Positions 1 to 10,163 of a DNA stretch of 64,000 nt are shown in pieces. A program made the translations under genes and the position numbers. Numbering within the stretch: position 1 is the stretch's first letter; each line of letters begins with the position of its first letter. This DNA comes from Corydoras sp. C115. Lineage: Eukaryota; Chordata; Actinopteri; Siluriformes; Callichthyidae. The stretch lies in NCBI GenBank assembly GCA_019802505.1, contig JAFMOC010000086.1, positions 124,001 through 188,000 of the forward strand. Direction: 5' to 3'. The notes under the pieces were generated by a model. That model did no database searches and was not told the origin of the DNA. It saw nothing but the letters and a program-made list of their open reading frames with translations.

Positions 1-617
1 CTCAATCACACCCTTATGTCACTAAGACATAATCATATGTTTAGGTACTCATCAGTCTTACTTGCAAAAAAGCACTTGAAATGTATCACTAGGCCAGTGA
101 ATGCTAGCAATTAGGCAATTATCTTTGTAAGTGAAGAGCAGCATAAGGGACACATGTGAGTGTGAGACTAGAAACTGACAGATGTGGGTATTCTACATTA
201 CATTAGGCAAATTTATTGAGGCCAGATTTGCTATACACATAAACTAAAAGTGTATTTCATTAGTTAGGTGCTTTTAAGATCATTTTAATGCAGCTTTTGA
301 AAGTGCTAAGGTATGCAGATTTATGCAAGTGTTTTTTTTTTTCCTCTACCAGATTTAGGGGTGAAATTTTTGTAAAATATCTAAGCTCGGCCAAATTGGA
401 TAGAGAGCATCTGTGACCAGCAGTTTTCAAGTCTTGCTGCAGATTTAGATCAATAGAATTCGAGTGGTGATTTTGATATGTCTGTTGTCATAGTGGCCAC
501 AATGTCATCGATCAAATTGAATATATATCAGCACAATTAACGGAAAAATAAAGTTATCAAAAATTACAAATTAATTAATTATATAAAAAGATAAAATTTA
601 GATTGTGTAAAACTTGT
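1..617. other. AT-rich DNA, no gene seen
   Basis: No long open frame, no recognisable repeat family and no clear splice-flanked exon was seen. A run of T near 334 is the only simple sequence. Confidence 0.5.
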
Positions 618-644
618 TAAAAGCAGGTTCCATCCATCCATCCA

Positions 645-3600
645 TTATCTTCCGCTTGTCCGGGGTTCAGGTCGCGGGGGCAGCAACCGAAGTAGGGAGA
701 CCCAGACCTCCCTCGCCCCAGCCACCTCCACTAGCTCGACTGGGGGAACCCCGAGGCGTTCCCAGACCAGCTGAGAGATATAATCCCTCCAGCGTCTCCT
801 GGGTCTTCCCCGGGGTCTCCTCCCAGCTGGACTTGCCTGGAACACCTCCCTAGGAAGGCGCCCAGAAGGCATCCTTACCAGATGCCCGAACCACCTCAAC
901 TGGCTCCTTTCGATGCGGAGGAGTAGCGGCTCCACTCCGAGTCTCTCCCGGATGACCGAGCTTCTCACCCTATCTCTAAGGGAGAGCCCAGCCACCCTGC
1001 GGAGAAAACCCATTTCGGCCGCTTGTATTCACGATCTTGCTCTTTCGGTCATTACCCAAAGCTCATGACCATAGGTGAGGGTCGGAACGTAGATTGACTG
1101 GTAAATCGAGAGCCTTGCCTTGTGGCTCAGCTCCTTCTTCACCACAACAGACCAGTATAGGGTCCGCATCACTGCTGACCCCGCGCTGATCCGTCTGTCA
1201 ATCTCACGCTCCATCTTACCATCACTCGTGAACAAGACCCGAGATACTTAAACTCCTCCACTTGAGGCAAGATCTGATCCCTGACCCAGAGAGGACTCTC
1301 TACCCATTTCCGACTGAGAACCATGGCCTCAGATTTGGAGGTGCTGATTCTCATCCCGGCCGCTTCACACTCGGCTGCAAACCGATCCAGTAAGAGCTGA
1401 AGTTCGCAGCCTGATGATGCTAACAGGACCACATCGTCTGCAAACAGCAGTGACGTGATCCTCAGATCACCAAACCGGACACCTTCCATCCCCTGGCTGC
1501 GCCAAGAAATTCTGTCCATATAAATTATGAACAGAACCGGTGACAAAGGACAGCCCTGACGGAGTCCAACCCTCACTGGAAACAAGTCTGACTTACTGCC
1601 GGCCATGCGAACCAAGCTCCTGCTTCGCAAATACAGGGACTGAATGGCCCGTAGTAAGGAGCCATGTACCCCATACTCACGAAGCACCTCCCACAAAATA
1701 CCCAGAGGGACACAGTCGAAAGCTTTCTCCAGATCTACAAAGCACATGTAGACTGGTTGGGCAAACTCCCATGAACCCTGCCAGTCAAGAGGCACTCCCC
1801 CTGATGACCATGCAATGTTGAAAAGGCGCGTCAGCCAAGACTGCCCCACAACATCCAGAGCTTTGAGGAACTCCGGGCGGATCTCATCCACCCCAGAAGC
1901 TCTGCCACCAAGGAGCCCTTTGACTACCTTAGCGACTTCAGCCACAGTGATGGACAAGCCTCCTCCCGGGTCCTCTGACTCTGCCTCCTCTCTGGAGGGC
2001 ATATTGGTGGGATTGAGAAGGTCCTTGAAGTATTCCTTCCACCGCCTAATGACGTCCCCAGTCGAAGTCAACAGTGCACCCCCTCCACTATATACTGTGT
2101 TGGTAGCACACAGCTTTCCCCTCCTGAGTCGCCTGACAGTTTGCCAGAATCTTCTAGCAGCCGACCGAAAGTCACTTTCCAAAGTCTCACCGAACTCCTC
2201 CCACACCCGGGTTTTTGCCTCCACGACGCACGAAGCCGCAAATCGCTTGGCCTGTCGGTACCGGTCAGCTGCTTCTGGAGTCCCACAAGCCAACCATGCT
2301 TGATAGGACTCCTTCAGCTTGACGGCATCCCCTACACGGGGTGACCACCACCGTGTTCGAGGGTTACCGCCACAACAGGCACCGACTACCTTTCGACCAC
2401 AGCTCCTGTCCGCCGCCTCAACAACGGAGGAACGGAACATGGCCCATTCAGGCTCAGTGTCCCCCACCTCCCCCGGAATGTGGTTGAAGCTTTGACGGAG
2501 GTGAGAGTTGAACATCCGTCTGACGGGTTCTTCTGCCAGACATTCCCAGCAAACCCTCACTATACGTTTAGGTCTGCCTGGTCTGACCGGCATCTTGCCC
2601 CACCATCTGATCCAACTCACCACCAGGTGGTGATCAGTTGACAGCTCAGCTCCTTTCTTCACCCGAGTGTCCAAGACACATGGCCGCAAGTCCAATGACA
2701 CCACTACAAAGTCGATCATTGAACTGCGGCCTAGGGCATCCTGGCGCCATGTGCACTTATGGACACCCTTGTGCTCGAACATGGTGTTTGTGATATACAA
2801 ACCGTGATTTGAACAGAAGTCCAACAACTGAACACTGCTCGGGTTCAGATCAGAGAGGCCGTTCCTCCCTATCACACCTCTCCAGGTCTCACTGTCATTG
2901 CCCACGTGAGCGTTGAAGTCCCCCAGACTACAGAGACTACAGTGTCTTCAGGGGGAGCACTTTCCAGTACCCCCCCCCCCCACAGACTCCAAGAAGGCTG
3001 GGTACTCTGAACTGCCGTACGGCGCATAAGCGCAGACAACAGTCAGCACCCGTTCCCCAACCCGAAGGCGTAGGGAAGCTACCCTCTCGTCCACCAGAGA
3101 AAACCCCAACATGCACGCGTCAAGCCGGGGGGCCACGAGAAAGCCCACACCTGCCCGATGCCTCTCGCCATGGGCAACTCCAGAAAAGAACAGAGTCCTG
3201 CCCCTCTCAAGGAGATTGGACCCAGAACCCAAGCTGTGCGTTGAGGTGAGCCCGACTATATATGGCCGGTATCTCTCGACCTCCCGCACAAGCTCAGGCT
3301 CGTTTCCTGCCAGTGAAGTGACGTTCCAAGTTCCAAAAGCCAATTTCAGCAACCGAGGATCGCGACGCCCTGGCCCACGCCTCAGGCCACCGCCCGATAC
3401 ACACTGCACCGATTCCCCATTACTACCCCCCCCACAGGTGGTGAGCCCATTTGAGGGGGAACCCATGTAACTCCTTCGGGCTGGGCCCGGCTGGGCACCA
3501 TGGGAAAGTGCCTGACCACCAGACGCTCGCTGACGAACCCCATCCCCGGGCCTGGCTCTAGGGTGGTGCCCTGATAACCCTATATCGGGCAGGGTACACC

Positions 3601-3661
3601 TGTTCTTGATTTTTCTCTTCATGGGGGTTTTTGTTGGACCACTCTTTGTCTGGCCTGTCAC
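645..3661 (-). pseudogene. RTE endonuclease-reverse transcriptase ORF, frameshifted
   Basis: Four frame segments together cover the usual single RTE polyprotein. From 3661 to about 2948 lies the N-terminal leader and the start of the endonuclease (GTWNVTSL, then VGLTSTHSLGSGS, and VCAYAP). From 2905 to about 1169 come the rest of the endonuclease (MIDFVVVS, STDHHLVVSWIRW) and the reverse transcriptase with QGCPLSP and the FADD catalytic box (LLFADDVVLLASS). The segments 1235-1029 and 1013-645 carry the C-terminal part (RRPRGRPRRRWRDYI). A frame break sits at the C-run near 2970-2980. The RT seems to have lost its first motifs, since VPLDWQ is joined almost directly to FAQPVYMCFVDLEKAFD. No functional product is expected. 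Confidence 0.88.
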
Positions 3662-3745
3662 CTATGACCAACTTGCCTTGGGAGACCCTGCCAGGGGCTT
3701 TTTGCCCCAGACAACATAGCTCCTAGGATCATTCAAGCACGCAAA

Positions 3746-3782
3746 CTCCTCCACCACGGTAAGGTGGTGATCCAAGGAGGAG
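3746..3782 (-). other. Terminal RNA hairpin of the RTE LINE
   Basis: Read on the element strand, the first 37 bases form a two-part hairpin: CTCCTC pairs with GAGGAG and CACCAC pairs with GTGGTG around a six-base loop, with a seven-base bulge on the 5' side. The base of the stem is exactly the first base of the element as fixed by the target duplication. A role at the 5' end of the LINE RNA is inference. Confidence 0.6.
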
Positions 3783-3866
3783 TAAAAGCAGGTTGTGTAC
3801 CTCAATTACATTTACAATTAAAATTTCGGAAAATATTTTATATCTTTTTTCCCCATTCCAATCCAG

Positions 3867-3973
3867 GAGAGAACAATGCCCATTTATAGATGCTGTTACA
3901 CAGCAAAAAATAAGAAAAATGAACACCAATCAAGAAAAAATGTATGAATCAAGTAAAATTATCTGCCACTCTA
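3867..3973 (+). other. Weak candidate coding exon
   Basis: A pyrimidine-rich stretch ends in AATCCAG at 3866, and a good donor GTAAGTG follows at 3974. The 107 bases between are open in one frame (REQCPFIDAVTQQKIRK...). I do not recognise the protein. A second candidate at 4166-4300 would join in frame, but its acceptor is poor. This could be chance in AT-rich DNA. Confidence 0.2.
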
Positions 3974-4165
3974 GTAAGTGTGTGTATCTTTTAAGATTTC
4001 TTAAAATATGAAATAGTTTCTAGAAACAAGATTATTTATCTTACTTAGAAATCTGTCAAAACAGAGATTTGTTACACTTTTTAAAAATTTTCTGACTTGG
4101 TAAAATTGCACTTTTTGCGCGGTGTCTCAGAGGACTCCCTAAGTATGCTTAATTAACTGATCAAG

Positions 4166-4300
4166 ATAACAAAATGGTTTTGACACATTGCTTAAAGCAC
4201 AATGTCTCTGAGGAAGAGCTAATCGCAGGTGTAGATTCTCTTTCTGTTAAAGATGCTGAGCCAGAAAATGCTCAAACACCAAACACTGAAGCTGATTTTG
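4166..4300 (+). other. Weak candidate coding exon
   Basis: The open frame reads MVLTHCLKHNVSEEELIAG... with an acidic stretch and is followed by GGTAAAC, a possible donor. The acceptor (ATCAAG) lacks a pyrimidine tract. It keeps the frame of the candidate at 3867-3973. No family recognised. Confidence 0.15.
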
Positions 4301-4892
4301 GTAAACAACACTGTTGCGTGATTTTTTTTGAGACTTTAAGCTTCACAGCATGCTTTATCTTAAATTACTTAATGTAAACAAAAGGCAGGTGAATCTTGCC
4401 CTTCATTTGTTTGTTGTTTCATTAAGGCTTTACAGGATCTTGCTTGTCGAGAGTGAATGAAAATACACAGATAGCGAGATACAGTTGTTTATTACAACAT
4501 ATCTTTAAACCATGTACAAATTTGTAGTCATTCTGTATTCTCTTTTTAATCTTCTTTAACAAGATCATCTTTAATTTGTATTTGTGTTTATGTTTTGTGT
4601 TGAGACACCTGTTATCTTTCTTCAGGCACTAACATCTCACTTTTTTGGAATGGGTAGAATACACCTCCTCTTCCTGGTTCCTGCAGTAGGAAGGAATTAC
4701 TCATGTCATTGAATCTCTGTAAACACAATGTGTTATTGTTTCAACAGTGTCTCTATACAAAACTCCTGTGAATCTTGTCAGAATGCCTGGGGGTAAGGTT
4801 GGCACTTCAGGCAGGACTTGCAATGCATCATTTGACATCATCATCCCAGCTGCACCTATGTTCCAGATGCACCATCTATTATAACATCTATA
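4301..4892. other. AT-rich DNA, nothing recognised
   Basis: No repeat family or conserved frame was seen here. Confidence 0.4.
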
Positions 4893-4980
4893 GAAGTCAA
4901 GTAATTTATTTATATAGCGCTTTTTACAACAGTACATTGTCACAAAGCAGCTTCACAGAATATACCAGCACATCATACTT
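4893..4980 (-). mobile_element. L2-clade LINE 3' end fragment
   Basis: The stretch with TTTATATAGCGCTTTTTAC followed by ACATTGTCACAAAGCAGC is the usual 3' untranslated end of fish L2-type LINEs, here read in reverse. Only about 90 bases remain. The assignment is from memory of the family. Confidence 0.6.
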
Positions 4981-5373
4981 AATTTACTGTACTAGATCTG
5001 TGTTTAAGAGTTTACAAGAACATTTACCTTTTACTTTTAAAGGCAGGTAACATACAAGGACATGTCTTCCTCAAGGATTCATTGACTCCTTTGATGTTAT
5101 CTCTGTTTTTTAAAGAGATGCATTGGCAATGTGGCAGCCACTGGTGTTTGCTCCAATATGTAAAAAAATATTCTCGTCTGTGCTGACACTAGGCCAACAT
5201 GCCAGAATGGATCCAAAATTCTAATACCAGATATCACCACTTGTGACTTTAAGGTCTTATTATTCTTAGTCATGTATCTAGGTTTTATCGTGTCTTTGGT
5301 GAAAGATTTCTGTCTGATGATAATCATGCTATAAACCACCACATCCCTCTTCGCTTCACACGGAAGGCCATGT

Positions 5374-5790
5374 TTAGTTTTTTAGGGGTCATTGATTACT
5401 GTAGACTATATGTTCCTGACTGTGGGTACCTGCTATTACCATGACAAGATTCTACGTGGTGAGTGTGCTTTTCCAGAGCAGCTGACATTGACTTTAGAGT
5501 GCTCAGCCTCTGCCCTAGGGTTACCTCATTATGCTTTGACATTCCAGCTTAATAAAAATGGCCCCACAGCAGCAGAAGTCCTTGTACACATCCTTCAATT
5601 TTTTCCAGGTCTTATGACATCAACACAATTCTCACAAACAACCAAAAACAACACACGAAGATGTAACAGCCTTCTTTCTGTTTCATGTGCTAGAGAAAAC
5701 TTACTATCAAACCTCTATTTTCTCCAAATTCTTCTGCAGTCTTGCAGCAGTCCTTTCCTCTTGACAATCCTTCCTGCCCCTTGACAGATA
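5374..5790 (+). pseudogene. Fossil of endogenous retroviral pol (RT end/RNase H start)
   Basis: Broken frames read FLGVIDYCRLYVPDC, then in a shifted frame YYHDKILRG, and then SASALGLPHYALTFQL. These correspond in order to the thumb/connection of retroviral reverse transcriptase and the lead into RNase H, as in fish endogenous retroviruses. There is at least one frameshift and a stop, and no gag, integrase, env or LTR was recognised beside it. It is an old, dead fragment. A gypsy origin is less likely because that family has a different motif order here. Confidence 0.55.
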
Positions 5791-5960
5791 AACTTGAATG
5801 TTTATGAACCATTCATGAGTCACCAAATAATAAGTGTAGATTTAACAAGGTGAACTAATATTCAATTCTAATCTGGTTTCATCCTTAATTAACACATGTT
5901 CTCTCCTATGTTAGATAGCTATCATTAAGGTTAAAGCACATGACAGTTAGCCCAGTTAGA

Positions 5961-6178
5961 TCTGGGTGGAGTTTTCATGTTCTCTTCATGTCCGGTGGGC
6001 TTCCTCCATGTTTTCCGGTTTCCTCCCACATTGCCAAAAAACAAGGAATCAAGGTAAATTGGCTGCTCTAAATTGCCATTATATAGTGTTTGTGAGGGAG
6101 TGAGTATGTGTGTGCCCACTGATTTATTGGCTGCATTCTAGGTGTATCTTCCCAGCAGATGGACATGGGCAACCTTAA
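5961..6178 (+). mobile_element. SINE copy, 5'-truncated
   Basis: Only the body is present, from CTGGGTGGAGTTTTCATG to GGACATGGGCAACC; the tRNA head is missing. It abuts the gypsy LTR fragment at 6182. Confidence 0.8.
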
Positions 6179-6229
6179 CATTGTTACGGTCGATAGACCA
6201 ATCCGCGTTGGATCCACTACTCGAAACAG

Positions 6230-7040
6230 TCTGAAGGCAGAGGTAGGGGCCTGGCGACGATGATGATTGGCCAAGAACATCGACGTGGTCTGGGCCTGGC
6301 ATAGAGGAATTTGAGTGTTCTTCCAAATAGGGCGACAACGGCGAATGTGCTGGCTGACAGAGGAGACAGCAATCTCATGCTGCTCCTCGGGGAATAGTGG
6401 CGGTTGGTAGCCAAGGGCCACCTTGAAAGGCGACCTACCAGTGGTTGCGTGTAGTGTTGATCACATATTCCTGGGCGGAAATTCAGCGCAGGGTGTTCTC
6501 CATCATTTGATTGCCCCTTTCTGCCTGGCCGTTGGACTGCGGGTGGCCACCAGAGGTCAGAAGGCTCTCCATACCTGGAAAATGAACTGCGGGCCCCGGT
6601 CCGAAACGACGTCCACCGGAATGCAGAAAACACTGAAGACATGCACGAAGACTAACTTTGCCGTTTCCAAGGCCGACAGAAGTCTGGACAGGGCCACTAG
6701 ACGCAGACTTCAAGAATCTATCCACAATAGTAGTGATGACTGTGTTGCCCTTCGAGTTGGGCAGACTAGTGACGAAGACCAGGGTGATGTGGGACCAGGG
6801 GTGCACAGGTATGGAGAGCAGCAGGAGTTGTCCAGAGGGGGGCTGATTGGAGGCTTTGTTGCGGGCGCACACAGCACAGGCGCTGCCAAACTGTCGTACG
6901 TCTGAAGACAAGGAGGACCACCAGAAGCGGCGTCGAATGATGTCCTCCGTGCGTGTCAGCCCAGAATGACAAGCCCAACGGGATTCATGGGCCCAATTGA
7001 GAATGGTGGGGCAGGCGGCAGAGGGCACAAAGGTTCGTTT
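6230..7040 (-). pseudogene. Gypsy integrase fragment
   Basis: The frame from about 7028 down shows the H2C2 zinc finger (HESRWACHSG ... CAVCARNKAS) and the start of the catalytic core (PWSHITLVFVTSLP, where the usual DFVTGLP is altered). Later frames show GGHPQSNGQAERGNQ, which carries the catalytic glutamate, and LGYQPPLFPEEQ. The pieces are in different frames, so the gene is broken. There is no intact partner gene nearby. Confidence 0.8.
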
Positions 7041-7050
7041 AGGCAGGTAA

Positions 7051-7930
7051 TGTTACGGTCAATAGACCAATCCGCGTTGGATCCGCTACTCGGAACGAAA
7101 CAGTCTGAAGGCAGAGGTAGAACAGTCTACAGGGTTTTATTGCCACACACAGAGGGATAAATAGTACGTGGTGAGACAAGACGCTGGCGGATAACACTGG
7201 TAACGCGGAGATAGTGGTGTGATGTCTGACGACAACGGCGTCGCGTCCGAATCCGCAGCGCAGGACTAGGAGAGTAGGTGGCTTGAACCCGGTAGAAGCA
7301 GCAAGGTGGCAAGCTGCATACACAGAACACAAAACAGGAGGAGTACCAGGCAACAGACACAAACCAAAACAAAAAAGGCGAGAGCTTGACGAGGATTGAG
7401 AGAGTGAGCCAGAGAGGACGAGGCGTAGCATAGGCATGAGCACAAGACCAACTAGCAATGGGAACAGGATCTATTCATTCATTCATTCATTATCTCCCGC
7501 TTTATCCTCTATTAGGGTCGCGGTGGGGTTCCCCATGCCCATCCAGGGGAGAACGTCTCGGGCGCTGGGCAGATAGACCCAGGACAGGGCGCCAATCCAT
7601 CGCTGGGCACACACTCACTCACACAGACACACTCTATATGGGGCAATTTTTTTGAGAATTCAATTGACTTAATCCATGTTTTTGGACTGTGGGAGGAAAC
7701 CGGAGAACCCGGAGGAAACCCACGCAGACACGGGGAGAACATGGAAACTCCACCCAGATGGGGATTCGAACTGGGAATCCCTAGCGCTGAGAGGCGAACG
7801 TGCTAACCACTAAGCCACCGTGCCGCCTGGAACAGGATCTAACGGGGTTTAAATAGACACAGTCATTAGAATCCAGGTGCACAGAATTACAGGGCGTGGA
7901 TACCAGACACACCCATACCACGTGACGACA
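7051..7930 (-). repeat. Gypsy LTR, interrupted by a SINE
   Basis: Starts TGTCGTCACGTGG and ends CCGTAACA on the minus strand. A TATTTAAA box lies near the 5' end (around 7851). Without the SINE and one copy of its target duplication the LTR is about 512 bp, close to the 495 bp of the solo LTR at 31804-32298. Confidence 0.75.
7474..7828 (-). mobile_element. Full-length tRNA-derived SINE (reference copy)
   Basis: Flanked by a perfect 13-bp duplication GGAACAGGATCTA (7461-7473 and 7829-7841), so both ends are certain. Read on the minus strand, the head has a tRNA-like promoter: A-box region TGGCTTAGTGGTTAGCACG and B box GGTTCGAATCCC (here slightly altered). The body has CTCCCCGTGTCTGCGTGGG, CCCACAGTCCAAAAACATGG and GAGTGTGTGCCCAGCGATGG. 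The 3' tail ends GCGGGAGATAATGAATGAATG, followed by ATGA repeats. The same unit occurs 19 times in the window. The tail resembles the 3' end of the RTE LINE at 630. It sits inside a gypsy LTR and so is younger than that LTR. Confidence 0.95.
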
Positions 7931-9858
7931 CTTACCAAATATGGGATTATAAAAGATAAAGGAGGTCATTATACACTAGTAAGATTATTTTGGGAATCTG
8001 TGTTTTCTGCTTTTCCCACAAGAAGATTTTTGAATTGTTATAATATTTTGAGTCTCATAAATATAAAAAAAGTTTTCTTTATAACATTTAATCTGTAAGT
8101 GCATCTCTTAAATTCTTAACTTCATTTCTCTTTCTGCCAATACCCTCTGGTTAAAAAAACTTTCAAGACAAGATAAATTATTATTACAAAGTATTTCAAA
8201 TATATTAAGACTTTTGCAATAGGGCATTGCTGAAACATGTTAAAATGGGCAAAGACCAAAGTAATGAGATATGAGAATAGTATTTATACACCATTCTGGA
8301 AAATTATTTTAAAGTCACACCTCATAAGTCACATATTCTTGGTCATTACATAGGACTGTCCTTGGTTAGCACAGTATTAGAGAGACAAAATTAAGCCACA
8401 GATGCCTACAGAAAGAATAACATTGTAGAAAATATTTTTCATACACAGATGTATATTCATTTGCGCAGTTATTTCACAATTGCAAATATATTATTAAAAA
8501 TGTCAAATTTCCCTCACAGATGTTATATGCTTTAATGTTGCGCTTAGTAAAGGGTAAAATGGGTAAAACATCATGTCTTATGTTTGAATCGTCATTTTTC
8601 ACTCTCTATGACCCTGTGTCTCAAAAAAGTAATTTTAAACTATAAAGTGTCATCAAAATAAATCTGTGAAAGCTGTCCCAGATGTTAAATGAATATCTTA
8701 GAGACAGTAATTAGTACTTATTTTTTTCAGAGGTTCATAAATGATTAAAGTCTCATATGTTCAAAAAGGATTTTGTCACTGCTGATGAATTACCTTTGAT
8801 GTTTTATAACGCAACTAAAAGGCTTCTTAAAAGAAATTGGGCAGTTTTAATGAGTGCACAATAAGGAAGGATTAAAAACTGCACTGAGGCCCATAGTGCT
8901 GTTGGGCAATGAGCAATCTTTAGCATTAATTAATGTTTTTACCTATTAATGATAAGAGTTAAATAATTAATGAATAACCCCCCCCACACAGACACACACA
9001 CAAAAGGCCCATGAAACTAATGTCACCTATGAAAATATTTTATTTTACAAAATAATTCATTTTAACTTGAAGCTGTGTTAGTCATTAAATCTGCAAAATA
9101 TTCCTGAAATGTGTCTTCAACTAGTGTACTGATTTTAAGAATGCATTCACGAAAAGCACTGTGTCAGATTTATGATGGGTCATAAACATTTTGGAACCAT
9201 TAACCAAATGTGCATCAGTAAAAACTCGCCATTCTGTTTCATCTTCTAGATTTAATATTTATGCAGATCAAGAAAACAGATAATTTTGGCAATAGCAGTA
9301 CATGTCAGGTACATTAAATATCCTCTACAGATAAACAGCCAACTCTCCACTTTCGTGTATATTCCATGATTCAGCTATAGTTGACCCCATTACCTCACTT
9401 AATCATACTTCTACATTCAGGCTGAGTTAAGCAAATATGTTGCTGAAGTTTAAACTGGGTCAGTGTGTGTATTTCTCTGTAACAGAGTTTTGTGTGGAAA
9501 CATTTTGTTAGAAAACAGTGGCTCTGTGGCATTTAATATAATAGGTTTGTTGTTTACTGGAAACAGAACATTCTAAGTAAAGTTTTTAAAAACAATGAAT
9601 TCACAAAAACACAAAGAGTTACAAAAAATTCACACAAAGAGTGGTCATAATTTTTCTCCTAAACTGTCTCCAAAACAGTCACTGTGATATGGGAAAACAA
9701 CTTTGAGCCAAAACTATGATTCACTCCTGCTCATTTATGGTGAATTATTGTTTTTGAAGTTTCATAGTGACAGTATGAGCTTTAGAATGCAGTGTTAAAA
9801 CAACAAATGTTGAAAAAACTGATGACTCTTTATCAAACATCACATCATCCATCTTTTA
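7931..9858. other. AT-rich intergenic DNA
   Basis: No repeat family, long open frame or RNA gene was recognised in this stretch of about 1.9 kb. Confidence 0.45.
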
Positions 9859-9870
9859 GCATTTTGATAT

Positions 9871-10150
9871 TCATTTTTATTAATTCCTATTTTAGGGCCA
9901 TTCCATCGCTGGGCACACACACACACTCACACACACAGACATGCACACAAACACACTCTATATGGGGCAATTTGGAAAATTCAATTGACTTGATCCATGT
10001 TTTTGGACTGTGGGAGGAAACTGGAGAACCTGGAGGAAACCCATGCGGACACGGGGAGAACATGGAAACTTCACCCAGATGGGGATTCGAACCAGGAATC
10101 CCTAGCGCTGAGAGGCGAACGTGCTAACTACTAAGCCACCATGCCGCCCT
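9871..10150 (-). mobile_element. SINE copy with shortened tail
   Basis: Flanked by a 12-bp duplication GCATTTTGATAT (9859-9870 and 10151-10162). Head and body are present; the tail and the following GC-rich part are joined by an internal deletion. The downstream duplication has been used as target by the Tc1 element at 10164. Confidence 0.9.
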
Positions 10151-10163
10151 GCATTTTGATATA

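Larger units (their letters stand above)
630..3782 (-). mobile_element. RTE-clade (Rex3-type) LINE, near full length, broken
   Basis: A non-LTR retrotransposon on the minus strand, flanked by a 12-bp target duplication TAAAAGCAGGTT at 618-629 and 3783-3794. Its 3' end (low coordinate) is a run of ATCC units, read as GGAT on the element strand, as known for Rex3/RTE elements. The 5' end begins with a hairpin and a leader of the Rex3 type, so the copy is not 5'-truncated. It codes for an apurinic-like endonuclease followed by a reverse transcriptase, in pieces. The flanking repeats and both ends are direct observations; the Rex3 name rests on recognised protein motifs. It is dead: several frameshifts and an internal RT deletion are visible. 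Confidence 0.92.
6182..7930 (-). mobile_element. Ty3/gypsy element, large internal deletion
   Basis: On the minus strand a complete LTR (7930 down to 7051, split by a SINE) is followed directly by integrase sequence and then by an LTR end fragment at 6246-6182. Both copies share TGTTACGGTC and GACCAATCCGCGTTGGATCC. Gag, protease, RT and RNase H are absent, so the element is a deletion derivative. No matching 5-bp repeat was found at the outer ends (AACAT against CTTAC). The LTR without the SINE is close in length and end sequence to the solo LTR at 31804, so they belong to related families. Confidence 0.8.

Noticed and set aside
3746..3782. HDV-like self-cleaving ribozyme at the LINE 5' end
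   Set aside because: A hairpin is present, but the double-pseudoknot layout of such ribozymes could not be seen.
7474..7828. A functional tRNA gene at the SINE heads
   Set aside because: A and B boxes are present but the heads do not fold as a full tRNA and are repeated as part of the SINE.
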